DNA from: Nonomuraea sp. NBC_00507
GTDB lineage: Bacteria; Actinomycetota; Actinomycetes; Streptosporangiales; Streptosporangiaceae
DNA: 64,000 nucleotides
Direction: 5' to 3'
Assembly: GCF_036013525.1 (NCBI RefSeq)
Contig: NZ_CP107853.1
Coordinates: 9,982,001-10,046,000, forward strand
Made by a program: the position numbers and the translations under genes. The notes below the pieces were generated by a model that was given only the letters and a program-made list of their open reading frames with translations, searched no databases and was not told the DNA's origin. Of this stretch, positions 18,088 through 26,825 are shown one piece after another (position 1 is the stretch's first letter; every line of letters begins with the position of its first letter).

Positions 18088-19539
18088 ATGGCCGATAGCG
18101 CAACCACCCGAAAGGTCGTCACGAAGCTTTTCGCGGACGTGCAGAGCGGAAATGTGGAAGGCGTTCTCGACGCCCTGTCGCCGTCGATCGTCTTCGCTCT
18201 CCCCGGGAACAAGTTCAATACCGTGGTGCCCAATCTCAAGACCTGGCGGGGCAAGGACGGGGTGATCGAGGCTTTCCGGCTGAGGTCGCTCTGGACGGAC
18301 GTCACCGACTTCGAGCAGCGCGAGATGATCGTCGAGGACGACCGGGCCTTCGTCATCAACTGGCAGTCGATCCGGCACAAGGCGACGGGGATGGAGGCCG
18401 ACTTCGAGTTCTCCATGGTGCTCACCGTCGGGGACGACGGGTTGATCACGCACTGGAAGGCCTTCTTCGACTCCTCGCCCGAGGTGGCGATCTTCCGGTC
18501 CGACATCAACGAGCGGATGATCAGTGAGGTCCTCGCGGGCGCGGCCGACAAGGTGGCCGAGCTCGTGGCCCAGGGTGCGAACCCCAGCCACCGGGACCCC
18601 GGCACCGGCCTGACGGCGCTGATGATCGCCGCCGGGCGCGGGGACGTGACGACCGTCCGCACGCTGATCGAGGCAGGCGCCGACGTCCTGAGCGCCGACA
18701 GCGGCGGCGGCGCGACCGCCCTGCACAAGGCGTGCCAGGGCGGCAGCCTCGCGGTGGTCAAGGCGCTGGTCGAGGCGGGCGCCTTCGTGGACTGCGTGGC
18801 CGCGACGACCGGCCACACGCCGCTGATGGACGCGCTGTGGTTCAAGTTCCCCGCCATCGTCGAGTACCTGCTCGGCCAGGGGGCCGGCCTGCAGTTGTCC
18901 ACCCACTACGGGTTCCCGCTCAAGGAGCATTTCGACTACGAGCTGAACGTCAACGCCATCGGCAAGGACCGCCTGCTGGAGGCCGAGCGGCACATCAAGG
19001 AGAGGCAGCGCCGCGACGAGGAGGCCATGGCCGGCCAGCGGCTGATGGACGCCGTCACCAAGGGCGACGTGGAGCTGGTCAAGCAGTTCATCGCCGAGGG
19101 CGCCGAGGTGGACGAGCGCTTCCCGGTCGTGAACGGCTTCAACGACCGGCACACGCCGCTCCTGGTCGCCGCGCGGGACGGGCACACCGAGATCGCCCGG
19201 CTGCTGCTGACGGCCGGCGCGGACGTCAACGCGGTCGAGCCGACGTTCGGCGCGGTCCCGCTGCACAAGGCGGTCTACAACGGCCACCAGGAGCTGACCA
19301 GGCTGATCGCCACGTGGCCGGGCGTCGACCTGAACTTCCAGGGCGCCACCAACGGGTACGCGCCGCTGCACGACGCGATCTGGCACGGCTACCACGAATG
19401 CGCCCGCATCTTGGTCACCGCCGGAGCCGGGCTGGACCTGGTGGGGCACGACGGCAAGACGCCCCTCGACCTGGCGATCGAGATCAACGGCGCCGACCAC
19501 ACCTTCACCCAGTTCATCAGTGCCGCGGGCGCCCAGTAG
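18088..19539 (+). CDS. SnoaL-like domain fused to ankyrin repeats
   Basis: 483 residues; ATG at 18088 follows GGAGGAG. Residues about 5-130 look like a SnoaL/NTF2-type cone (VTKLFADVQSGNVEGVLDAL, then a DWKxF-like end HWKAFFDSSPE). Residues 145-275 and 320-480 hold ankyrin repeats, for example TGLTALMIAAGRGDVTTVRT and HTPLLVAARDGHTEIARLLL, split by a charged helix (RHIKERQRRDEEAMAGQRL). SnoaL-type folds act as small-molecule cyclases, hydroxylase partners or isomerases. Ankyrin repeats bind proteins. Catalysis or scaffolding among the neighbouring enzymes is therefore possible. No close characterised relative comes to mind. Confidence 0.8.
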   Translation: MADSATTRKVVTKLFADVQSGNVEGVLDALSPSIVFALPGNKFNTVVPNLKTWRGKDGVIEAFRLRSLWTDVTDFEQREMIVEDDRAFVINWQSIRHKATGMEADFEFSMVLTVGDDGLITHWKAFFDSSPEVAIFRSDINERMISEVLAGAADKVAELVAQGANPSHRDPGTGLTALMIAAGRGDVTTVRTLIEAGADVLSADSGGGATALHKACQGGSLAVVKALVEAGAFVDCVAATTGHTPLMDALWFKFPAIVEYLLGQGAGLQLSTHYGFPLKEHFDYELNVNAIGKDRLLEAERHIKERQRRDEEAMAGQRLMDAVTKGDVELVKQFIAEGAEVDERFPVVNGFNDRHTPLLVAARDGHTEIARLLLTAGADVNAVEPTFGAVPLHKAVYNGHQELTRLIATWPGVDLNFQGATNGYAPLHDAIWHGYHECARILVTAGAGLDLVGHDGKTPLDLAIEINGADHTFTQFISAAGAQ

Positions 19540-19554
19540 AGGAAGGGACTTGCG

Positions 19555-19863
19555 ATGTTGTTCTACGTGCAGATGCGATGGAACCACGAGGGCCGGATCA
19601 CGCTCGACGAGCTGTGGGAGGTCGAGGCCGAGGAGGCCGAGCACGCGCAGGAGACGCTCGACTCCGGCTTCTGCGTCGGCATCTGGAAGGTGGCCGCGCA
19701 GAAGCGGGTCATCGCGATCATCGAGTCGCCGGACGCCGAGGAGCTCGACCGCACGGCACTGGGCCGGCTCCCGATGCGGGAGTACCTCGAGTTCGAAGAG
19801 GTCTGGCCGCTGCGCGACTATCTCGGCTTCGCCGAGGACGTCCGCAAGCGCTACAAGGTCTGA
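19555..19863 (+). CDS. Muconolactone isomerase-like small protein
   Basis: 102 residues, ATG at 19555 with AGGAAGGGA upstream and only 15 bp after the ankyrin gene. The start MLFYVQMRWNHEG and the helix AEEAEHAQETLDSG fit the ferredoxin-like MIase fold (PF02426 type). In the beta-ketoadipate pathway this family isomerises muconolactone. In biosynthetic settings it may isomerise or cyclise an oxidised aromatic product. It sits in one transcription unit with the SnoaL-ankyrin and EthD genes. Confidence 0.75.
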   Translation: MLFYVQMRWNHEGRITLDELWEVEAEEAEHAQETLDSGFCVGIWKVAAQKRVIAIIESPDAEELDRTALGRLPMREYLEFEEVWPLRDYLGFAEDVRKRYKV

Positions 19864-19891
19864 AAGCGGCGAAGCGGAAGAAAGGCACACC

Positions 19892-20584
19892 GTGATTCAT
19901 CAGTTGATCTTCGCCGCCCCGAAGCCGGGAATGAGCGACAAGGAGTTCCAGGACTACTGGCTCAATGTGCACGCGGTGAAGTACGCGAGCAAGATCCCGC
20001 AGATCCGGAAGTACAAGATCGACACCGTGCTCCCGTTCCCGGCGCTCGGTGAGCCGCTGTGGAGCGGCATCGCGGAGATCTGGCTGGCCAACGAGGAAGA
20101 ACAACTCGCGTCTTTGCAGACCAAGGAGTTCCTGGAGGGCGCCAGGCTCGACGAGCCGCGCTGGGCGGCGTTCTGGCGGACGCTCGTGCTCGACACCGAC
20201 GCCTACGAGCTGGCGGGCGGTCCCGACGCGAGCACGGATCCGGCGGGGGTGAAGCTGGTCTCCCTGGTGAAGCGGAAGGAAGGCCTGCCCCTGGAGGACT
20301 TCAGGGAACGCAGCAGAACCAAGCACGCCGACCTGGTCACGCGGATCCCGGGACTGCGCCGCTACATGCAGGGTCACACCCGCGACGGCGCCTACGGCAT
20401 CGGTGAGGCGGTGCTCGACAGCGCGCACCAGCTCTGGTTCGACAACGTCGACGCCCTGTCGGCGGCACTGAACTCGCCGGAGTTCCGTCAGGCCGAAGAG
20501 GACCTGCGCACCTTCACCGAGCCGCGCTACATCCACCGCCTGGTCGTCCGGGAGCACTGGGTCATCGGACCCGAGCCTCGCTGA
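19892..20584 (+). CDS. Tandem EthD-domain protein
   Basis: 230 residues from GTG at 19892; the open frame runs further upstream through the previous gene in another frame. Two EthD/dimeric alpha-beta-barrel halves are visible. The first half is MIHQLIFAAPKPGMSDKEFQ with DYWLNVHAVKYASKIPQIRK. The second is VKLVSLVKRKEGLPLEDFRE with SRTKHADLVTRIPGLRRYMQ. EthD folds occur in ethyl-tert-butyl-ether degradation and in aromatic polyketide cyclases or anthrone oxidases. A strong terminator hairpin follows 14 bp later, so this ends the 18.1-20.6 kb operon. Confidence 0.82.
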   Translation: MIHQLIFAAPKPGMSDKEFQDYWLNVHAVKYASKIPQIRKYKIDTVLPFPALGEPLWSGIAEIWLANEEEQLASLQTKEFLEGARLDEPRWAAFWRTLVLDTDAYELAGGPDASTDPAGVKLVSLVKRKEGLPLEDFRERSRTKHADLVTRIPGLRRYMQGHTRDGAYGIGEAVLDSAHQLWFDNVDALSAALNSPEFRQAEEDLRTFTEPRYIHRLVVREHWVIGPEPR

Positions 20585-20598
20585 CGTGGGGCTCACCA

Positions 20599-20636
20599 AG
20601 ACGGAGCCCTGCCCGATGCCGGGCAGGGCTCCGTCT
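20599..20636. terminator. Strong terminator hairpin
   Basis: A perfect 17-bp stem (AGACGGAGCCCTGCCCG and its reverse complement) with a four-base loop, between the convergent EthD gene and the IS701-like gene. It can serve both strands. Confidence 0.85.
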
Positions 20637-21715
20637 CAGATCGCGGTACGGAAGCCGTCGGATTCGGCGATCCGCCGCAGGCGATAGCCCCAGGCGAGCG
20701 AGGAGAGGGTGACGTGATGGTGCCAGCCGCGGAACGAGCGGCCCTCGAAGTGGCGCAGGCCGGTCTCATCACTCATGCGCGCCAGGCCGTCGGCAGCGCT
20801 GTGCCGCAGATTGATCAGCGCGGTGAGGCCGTACAGATCGATATGAGTGAGGTTGCTGAGCCACGCGCTCTTCAGCCAGCCGCGGGGGCTCCACTCCACG
20901 ATCAGCTTCCGGTCGCTCGACGGCAGGCGAGTTCGTAGCAGGACCGACGTGAACCGCGACTCCCCCGTCCCGTCGTCTCGCCACAGCGTCAGCCCCCCGC
21001 TGCCGAGGGCCGCGCGCGACGCCAGGTCTCCCACGGTCACCTCGCCGGACATGGCCGTGGTCTCCGCCACACGGACCACGTACTGCAGAGCGCGTTCCTC
21101 CAGCGCCGTCACCAGGCGCAGGACGTCCGGGTCCGGTTCGGCCGGCACGATGACCGGGGCGGGCCGCAGGCCCGCGGCCGTCCTGAGTTCGTCGACGAGG
21201 TCGACGACGTGGCACACCCGAGGCCGGTGCCGAATCGTGTCGGGCACCCCGGTAAGCGCGCGCCGCTCCTCGTCCTGGTCCCACGACTTGGGCAGCATGA
21301 GCCGCCAGTCCACGGGACAGGCACCGGGGTCGCCCACCAGGAGCGCGGCCAGGGCCAGCTGGCAGTTCAGCCGTCTGCCCTCGGTGGCGGCGAACTGGCG
21401 GGCCACGCCGACCGACTTGTCGCCGTTCTTGGGAAAGGCCACCTCCGCCACCACCCAGGCCCGCGGGCGAACGACGCCTACCAGGCTGCGGGCGAGCACG
21501 TGCCGGACGGCGACGTGGTCCCACGGGCTCTGGTTGACGAACTGCTGCAGGCACTGGTCGGCCGGCCGGCCGGTGATCTGCTCGGCAATGCGACGGAGGG
21601 ACTTCCTGCCGGGGATCTCCACGAGCCCCCGGATGTAAACCTCGCCCCAGCGCCGCTGATCGGACCGGGGCAGCGGGGACAGCATGTCATGGCAATATCG
21701 GCCGAGGTCGTCCAT
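20636..21715 (-). CDS. IS701-transposase-derived protein, apparently catalytically dead
   Basis: 359 residues from ATG at 21715, which has GAGGAA upstream; the longer frame is less likely. The fold follows IS701-type DDE transposases: a helical N terminus (LQQFVNQSPWDHVAVRHVLA), then VVAEVAFPKNGDKSVGVARQ, then a C-terminal HFEGRSFRGWHHHVTLSS. The catalytic DDTGFPK motif is AEVAFPK here, and the second acid (VADAGYG) reads VPAEPDP. The final Glu (FEGR) is kept. No inverted-repeat ends were seen beside it. It has a dedicated start site and terminator and looks like a domesticated gene. A divergent paralogue lies at 38872-40056. Confidence 0.75.
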   Translation of the reverse strand: MDDLGRYCHDMLSPLPRSDQRRWGEVYIRGLVEIPGRKSLRRIAEQITGRPADQCLQQFVNQSPWDHVAVRHVLARSLVGVVRPRAWVVAEVAFPKNGDKSVGVARQFAATEGRRLNCQLALAALLVGDPGACPVDWRLMLPKSWDQDEERRALTGVPDTIRHRPRVCHVVDLVDELRTAAGLRPAPVIVPAEPDPDVLRLVTALEERALQYVVRVAETTAMSGEVTVGDLASRAALGSGGLTLWRDDGTGESRFTSVLLRTRLPSSDRKLIVEWSPRGWLKSAWLSNLTHIDLYGLTALINLRHSAADGLARMSDETGLRHFEGRSFRGWHHHVTLSSLAWGYRLRRIAESDGFRTAI

Positions 21716-21825
21716 GGTGGGTTCCTCATTGTCGGCTTTCCGCAATTGGCCCCAAATTAGGCGCGCCCGCCGGGCGGGCGGCAATGATATGCGGAGACTT
21801 TCAGAACTAGCCGGATCCGCGGCCA

Positions 21826-21898
21826 GACTAAGTCAGGTACGAAAAGGCTCCGTGACGGAGCGTGCGGTATCAGCGGCGATCCGGAACATGACTTAGTC
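21826..21898. promoter_or_regulatory. Widely spaced inverted repeat in the 21.7-22.0 kb divergent promoter region
   Basis: GACTAAGTCA (21826-21835) and its exact reverse complement TGACTTAGTC (21889-21898) are separated by 53 bases between the IS701-like gene and the large operon. The related CGGACTAAGTC also occurs at about 14352-14362, upstream of the 14555 monooxygenase. It may be a shared regulator site. Confidence 0.5.
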
Positions 21899-22010
21899 CG
21901 ACCGGTGGCGGGCCGATCTCGGAAAGTCCGGCCAGCGGCGTTGCCGTCCGACCTTGGCACCCCGGACAGTTAAGGAAATATCGGGGGAAATTCGATTTCA
22001 GGGAGAATTC

Positions 22011-22838
22011 ATGTCGCCCAAGATTCTGGTGATCCTGTCCGAATACGGGTACTGGGGAGAGGAGTTGGTCGGGCCGCTGACCCGTTTCGATGAAAAGGGT
22101 TACGAGGTGGTCTTCGCCACCCCGACGGGGCGGCGCGCGCACGCCCTGCCGCCGAGCATGGACCCTGGGTACGTCGACCCGCCGCTGGGCCGGTCGGTGA
22201 CCACGCCGGAGGTCGCCAAGCTCACCAAGGAGCTCGACGAGTCCAGCCGGCTGGACAACCCGCTCAGCCTGACGGACATCGTTCCCGAGCGGCCCTACAC
22301 CGCCGACGCCGACTACCTTCGCCAGCTGGAGCGATACCATCACGCGCTGGCCCGGGTGGAGGACGAGTTCGTCGCCGGATTCGACGCCCTGCTGATCGTG
22401 GGGGGCAGCGGACCCATCGTCGACCTGGGCAACAACGAGCGGGTCCACGCGCTCATCCTGGCCTTCCTCAAGGCGGGCAAGCCCATCGCGGCCGAGTGCT
22501 ACGGGGTGACCTGCCTGGCCTTCGCCCGGGACTGGGAGGACCGCAAGAGCATCATCTGGGGCAAGCACGTCACGGGTCACTGCAAGGAGTACGACTACAA
22601 GGACGGCACCGGCTTCCTCGGCACCGACTTCGTCATGGGCCCGCCGCCGTACCCCCTCGAGTACATCCTGCGGGACGCCACCGGTCCTGACGGCCGCTAC
22701 CACGGCAACTTCGGCAAGGAGACGTCCGTCATCGTCGACTACCCGTTCATCACCGGGCGCTCCACCCCGGACTCCTTCCTGACCGGCGAGAAGATCGTGG
22801 AGGTCCTCGAATCGGGCCTGCGCCGATACGGCTGGTGA
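22011..22838 (+). CDS. DJ-1/PfpI-family protein (class I glutamine-amidotransferase-like)
   Basis: 275 residues. ATG at 22011 with GGGAGA upstream. Starts MSPKILVILSEYGYWGEEL, with FDALLIVGGSGPIVDL and the nucleophile elbow PIAAECYGVTCLAFARDW (Cys at about 164). It is longer than typical PfpI proteins, closer to Hsp31-like members. Possible activities include hydratase, glyoxalase III/deglycase and amidase. It is the first gene of a coupled operon: its TGA overlaps the GTG of the ThDP enzyme gene. A second DJ-1 protein follows that enzyme, so the three probably act together on an alpha-keto or aldehyde intermediate. Confidence 0.83.
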   Translation: MSPKILVILSEYGYWGEELVGPLTRFDEKGYEVVFATPTGRRAHALPPSMDPGYVDPPLGRSVTTPEVAKLTKELDESSRLDNPLSLTDIVPERPYTADADYLRQLERYHHALARVEDEFVAGFDALLIVGGSGPIVDLGNNERVHALILAFLKAGKPIAAECYGVTCLAFARDWEDRKSIIWGKHVTGHCKEYDYKDGTGFLGTDFVMGPPPYPLEYILRDATGPDGRYHGNFGKETSVIVDYPFITGRSTPDSFLTGEKIVEVLESGLRRYGW

Positions 22839-24478
22839 CGGCCGTGACCAGGACCGGCAACGAAGCGATCATCGAGCAGTTCCTCGCCGACGGGATCACC
22901 TGCATGTTCGGCAATCCCGGCACGGTCGAGCAGGGTTTCCTTGACGCGGTCGAGAAGTTCGAGGAGATGCGCTATGTCTTGACGCTTCAGGAGGGCGTGG
23001 CCGTCGGCATCGCCGACGGATATGCCAGGGCCACCGGCGGGCCCGCGCTGGTCCAGCTGCACAGCGGGGTCGGCCTGGGCAACGGCATCGGCATGATGTA
23101 CCAGGCGATGCGCGGGCACGCTCCGCTCGTCGTCATCGCCGGCGAGTCCGGCGTCCGCTACGACGCGATGGACGCGCAGATGGCCGCCGACCTCGTCGCC
23201 ATGGCTCGGCCGGTCACCAAGTACGCCACCAGGGTGATCGACCCTTCCTCGGTGCTGCGGGTGCTGCGCCGGGCACTGAAGATCGCCATGACTCCGCCGA
23301 GAGGGCCGGTCTTCGTCTCCCTTCCGCTGGACGTGCTGGACCATCCGAACGACGAGCCGATCGTCCCGACGAGCCTGCCCATGACCGAGTCACTCCCCGT
23401 CCCTGAGCTGGTGGACCAGGCCGCCGGGCTGCTCGCCCGGGCCGAGCGTCCGCTGGTCCTCATCGGGGACGGCGTCGCGACTTCCGGCGCGCAGTCCGCA
23501 CTCACCCGGGTGGCCGAGCAGCTCGGCGCGGACGTGTGGGGCGTGGACTACGCCGAGGTGGGGATCGACGGACGGCACCCCCTCTACCGGGGCCAGACCG
23601 GGCACATGTTCGGCGAGGTGAGCAGGGCCATCGTGCGGGACGCGGACGCGATCCTCGTCGTGGGCACGTACCTGTTCCCCGAGGTCTTCCCCGATCTGTC
23701 CACGCCTTTCCGGGCCGACGCCCGGATCGTCCATATCGATCTCAACGCCTATGAGATCGCCAAGAACCATCCCGTGACGCTCGGCCTGGTGGCCGATCCC
23801 AAGGCGACGCTCACCGCCATCTCCGAGCGCCTGGAACGGCGGTTGACCTCCGCGGACCGGGAGGCGGCGGCGCTCCGGCTGCGTACGCTGCGCGACCGTG
23901 CCCAGGGTGACACGACCCACTCGCTGGTCGGGGAGTTCGCCGCCAGGCTCGCCGCGGTGGCGCCGGCCGACCTGATGGTCTTCGACGAGAGCCTCACTGC
24001 CTCCGGCGCGATAAGCGCCCATCTCCCCCCGGGGCTGCCCGGCCACTGGTTCCAGACCCGTGGCGGCTCGCTGGGGGTCGGCATCCCCGGCGCCATCGGC
24101 ATGAAACTGGCCCACCCCGACAAGACCGTCGTCGGCTTCACCGGCGACGGCGGGAGCATGTACACCTTCCAGGCGCTCGCGACGGCCGTGCGGGAGGGCG
24201 TCGGGGCGAAGTTCGTCATCTGCAACAACCGGAGCTATCGGCTGCTCGACCTCAACATCGAGAAGTACTGGAAGGAGCGGGGCATCCCGCACCATGCCTA
24301 TCCGCGCGCCTTCGATCTGTCCGACCTGGGCCTGGCCTTCGTGGACATCGCCCGCGGCTTCGGCGTGGACGGCATGCTCGTGGAGAAGCCGGCTCAGCTC
24401 GACGAGGCGCTGGACCGGATGCTCGCCAACGATCGCCCCTTCCTCCTCGATCTGAAGAGCGACGAGGGGGAATTGTGA
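22835..24478 (+). CDS. ThDP-dependent enzyme, benzoylformate-decarboxylase-like
   Basis: 547 residues, GTG start overlapping the upstream stop (GTGA). It has the three-domain fold of ThDP decarboxylases. The PYR domain has MFGNPGTVEQGF, the activating Glu in LTLQEGVAVGIADGYARATG and LHSGVGLGNGIG. The PP domain has the diphosphate motif GDGGSMYTFQALATAV followed by CNN. The NPG and LHS motifs are those of benzoylformate decarboxylase rather than acetolactate synthase. Likely reactions are decarboxylation or carboligation of a 2-oxo acid. The two flanking DJ-1-type genes are overlapped on both sides, which is unusual. Confidence 0.88.
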   Translation: MTAVTRTGNEAIIEQFLADGITCMFGNPGTVEQGFLDAVEKFEEMRYVLTLQEGVAVGIADGYARATGGPALVQLHSGVGLGNGIGMMYQAMRGHAPLVVIAGESGVRYDAMDAQMAADLVAMARPVTKYATRVIDPSSVLRVLRRALKIAMTPPRGPVFVSLPLDVLDHPNDEPIVPTSLPMTESLPVPELVDQAAGLLARAERPLVLIGDGVATSGAQSALTRVAEQLGADVWGVDYAEVGIDGRHPLYRGQTGHMFGEVSRAIVRDADAILVVGTYLFPEVFPDLSTPFRADARIVHIDLNAYEIAKNHPVTLGLVADPKATLTAISERLERRLTSADREAAALRLRTLRDRAQGDTTHSLVGEFAARLAAVAPADLMVFDESLTASGAISAHLPPGLPGHWFQTRGGSLGVGIPGAIGMKLAHPDKTVVGFTGDGGSMYTFQALATAVREGVGAKFVICNNRSYRLLDLNIEKYWKERGIPHHAYPRAFDLSDLGLAFVDIARGFGVDGMLVEKPAQLDEALDRMLANDRPFLLDLKSDEGEL

Positions 24479-25029
24479 GCCGGATCGGCGTCCTCATGGA
24501 GAGTGACTACTTCGAGCCCGAGATCTTCTACTATCGCTGGCGCTTCGCCGAAGAGGGGTACGAGGTCGACTTTCTCACCAGGTTGTGGGACCAGGACGAG
24601 CTCACCTTCACCGGCCACGAGTATCGTGCGCCGTTCACGGTGCGGCAGAGCCTGGAAGACCTCGATCTCGACCGCTACGCGGCGCTGATCGTGCCGTCCG
24701 GCATGGTGTCCGACCGGCTGCGCTACAGCGACGACGTCGACGTCCTCGCCCCTGCCGTCAGCCTGCTCCAAAGGGCCTTCCGCGACCGGGGAACGATCAA
24801 GGGCATCATCTGCCACGGCATGTGGCTCGCCGCGCCCATCCCCGAGGTGGTACGCGGACGCAAGGTCGTCTGTCACAACAACCTCGTCGGCGATGTGCGG
24901 AACATGGGCGCCGAATACACCGACCAGGACGTGGTGATCGACGGGGATCTGGTGACTGGCCGGACCGGCCGGCATGCCCACCTCTTCGCCAGAACGATCA
25001 TCGACATGTTGAAGGGAGACCGGCGGTGA
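24475..25029 (+). CDS. Second DJ-1/PfpI-family protein
   Basis: 184 residues, GTG overlapping the previous stop (GTGA) and its own stop overlapped by the next start. Starts MSRIGVLMESDYFEPEIFYY. The nucleophile elbow is IKGIICHGMWLAAPI, with a Cys-His pair as in PfpI and YhbO. The position of an early acidic residue (ESDYFEPE) fits the Glu/Asp that tunes the Cys. Sequence is distant from the first DJ-1 gene at 22011, so this is not a recent duplication. Function is inferred only from fold and context: processing of the ThDP enzyme's substrate or product. Confidence 0.82.
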   Translation: MSRIGVLMESDYFEPEIFYYRWRFAEEGYEVDFLTRLWDQDELTFTGHEYRAPFTVRQSLEDLDLDRYAALIVPSGMVSDRLRYSDDVDVLAPAVSLLQRAFRDRGTIKGIICHGMWLAAPIPEVVRGRKVVCHNNLVGDVRNMGAEYTDQDVVIDGDLVTGRTGRHAHLFARTIIDMLKGDRR

Positions 25030-26825
25030 ACTTCACCTTTTCCGACACGATTGCCGGTCGGGTCGTCGGTTACGAGCGCGCCGGCAAGATCCTTCGCTTG
25101 AGGACCGTCGACGACCGGGAGTTCGCCGTGTCGCTGGCCGGCTCTCCCAGTGCGGAGCTCCTGCGCAACCTCGGCGAACCGTACATCGACGCCAGCGGAC
25201 ACCTGGAGGACATGCTCGAACCCGGGCGGTTCCTCTTCGCCTACGGGATCTTCTACCCCGGTGGCCGGTTCGACGCCAAGCGGTTGATCTTCCTGGGTCG
25301 GCGCGGCGGCGCGGCCCGGTTCGAGGAGTCGAGCTGGTGGATCAGCCAGCTCAAGGAGATCGCCTCCTTCTACCGCAAGGCGCAGTTCGGCGACGGGCCG
25401 GTGGACTACACCGAGTACCGCACGAATATCAGGCTGGGCGGCGAGAAGACGAGCAGCCACCGGCAGGAGACCGACACGATCTCCCGCCTGGTGTACGGCA
25501 TGGCCACGGCCTACCTGCTCAGCGGCGAGGACGCCTATCTCGAGGTGGCCGAGCGCGGCACCGAGTATCTCCGCAAGCAGATGCGGTTCGTCGACGTCGA
25601 GGAAGACGTCGTGTACTGGTACCACGGGGTCAGCATCGACGGTGATCGCGAGAAGAAGCTGTTCACCTCGGAGTTCTCCGACGACTACGACGCGATCCCG
25701 ATGTACGAGCAGATCTACGCGCTGGCCGGGCCGGTGCAGACGTACCGGGTCACGGCCGACCCGCGCATCAAGAAGGACGCGGACGCCACGCTACGGCTCT
25801 TCGAACGGTTCTTCCTCGACCACCAGCACGGCGGCTACTTCTCGCACATCGACCCGATCATGCTCAGCTTCGAGCACGAGTCGCTCGGCCCGAACCTGGC
25901 CAGGAAGAACTGGAACTCTGTGGGCGACCACGCGCCGGCGTACCTGATCAACCTGTACCTGGCGACCGGCGAGCGGCGCTACGCCGACTTCCTGGAGTCA
26001 ACGTTCGACACCATCGTCGAGCGGTTCCCCGACGACAAGAACAGCCCGTTCGTGCAGGAGCGGTTCCACCGGGACTGGACGCCGGACACCACCCACGGCT
26101 GGCAGCAGAACCGGGCCGTGGTCGGCCACAACCTGAAGATCGCCTGGAACCTCATGCGCATGAACTCGTTGCGCCCCAAGGCGGCCTACTCCGACCTGGC
26201 CGCCCACATCGCGAGGACCATGCCGGCGGTCGGCAGCGACCGGCAGCGCGGCGGCTGGTACGACGTCCTGGAGCGGACGCGCGAGGAGGACATCGGCGGG
26301 CACGCGTTCGTCTGGCACGACCGCAAGGCGTGGTGGCAGCAGGAGCAGGCGATCCTGGCCTACCTCATCCTCGCAGGGGTCACCGGTGAGGAGTCCTACC
26401 TGGCCGAGGCCCGCACCGCCGAGTCGTTCTACAACGCCTTCTTCCTCGATCACGACGAAGGGGCGGTCTACTTCAACGTCCTGGCGAACGGCCTGCCGTA
26501 CCTGCTCGGTACCGAGCGGCTGAAGGGCAGCCACTCGATGAGCATGTACCACTCGGCCGAGCTGTGCTATCTGGCGGCCGTCTACAACAACCTGCTGATC
26601 AATGGGTCGCCACTGGATCTGCACTTCCAGCCGGATCCGTCCGACGTGCCGCGGCGGATCCTGCGGGTCTCGCCGGACCTGTTGCCGCCGGGGCGGGTCC
26701 GGGTCGCCGAGGCCGAGGTCGACGGCGAGCCCTACAAGGATTTCGACGCCGAGGCGCTCACCGTGCGGCTCCCGGACGTGTCACGCAGGGTCAGGGTCAA
26801 GGTGCGATTGGAGGTGACCCGATGA
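25026..26825 (+). CDS. AGE-family epimerase-like protein with an N-terminal extra domain
   Basis: 599 residues from GTG at 25026, overlapping the upstream stop. Residues 1 to about 95 form a small beta-rich domain (AGRVVGYERAGKILRLRTVD). The rest is an alpha6/alpha6 barrel of the N-acylglucosamine 2-epimerase/cellobiose 2-epimerase type: GGYFSHIDP, NSVGDHAPAYLINLYL, HGWQQNRAVVGHNLKIAWNL and DRKAWWQQEQAILAYLILAG. The last two resemble the GH..E and WW.QAE active-site helices. About 600 residues is longer than usual (400). It probably acts on an oligosaccharide or sugar conjugate, in keeping with the GlgX gene further down the operon. Confidence 0.78.
   Translation: MNFTFSDTIAGRVVGYERAGKILRLRTVDDREFAVSLAGSPSAELLRNLGEPYIDASGHLEDMLEPGRFLFAYGIFYPGGRFDAKRLIFLGRRGGAARFEESSWWISQLKEIASFYRKAQFGDGPVDYTEYRTNIRLGGEKTSSHRQETDTISRLVYGMATAYLLSGEDAYLEVAERGTEYLRKQMRFVDVEEDVVYWYHGVSIDGDREKKLFTSEFSDDYDAIPMYEQIYALAGPVQTYRVTADPRIKKDADATLRLFERFFLDHQHGGYFSHIDPIMLSFEHESLGPNLARKNWNSVGDHAPAYLINLYLATGERRYADFLESTFDTIVERFPDDKNSPFVQERFHRDWTPDTTHGWQQNRAVVGHNLKIAWNLMRMNSLRPKAAYSDLAAHIARTMPAVGSDRQRGGWYDVLERTREEDIGGHAFVWHDRKAWWQQEQAILAYLILAGVTGEESYLAEARTAESFYNAFFLDHDEGAVYFNVLANGLPYLLGTERLKGSHSMSMYHSAELCYLAAVYNNLLINGSPLDLHFQPDPSDVPRRILRVSPDLLPPGRVRVAEAEVDGEPYKDFDAEALTVRLPDVSRRVRVKVRLEVTR

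Noticed and set aside
17995..19890. A 631-codon minus-strand frame opposite the SnoaL-ankyrin gene
   Set aside because: No known motif, and it would be antisense to three well-supported genes with ribosome-binding sites.
14555..20584. A type II polyketide cluster
   Set aside because: FAD hydroxylase, SnoaL, EthD and MIase-like folds fit, but no ketosynthase, chain-length factor, ACP or ketoreductase gene is in the window.
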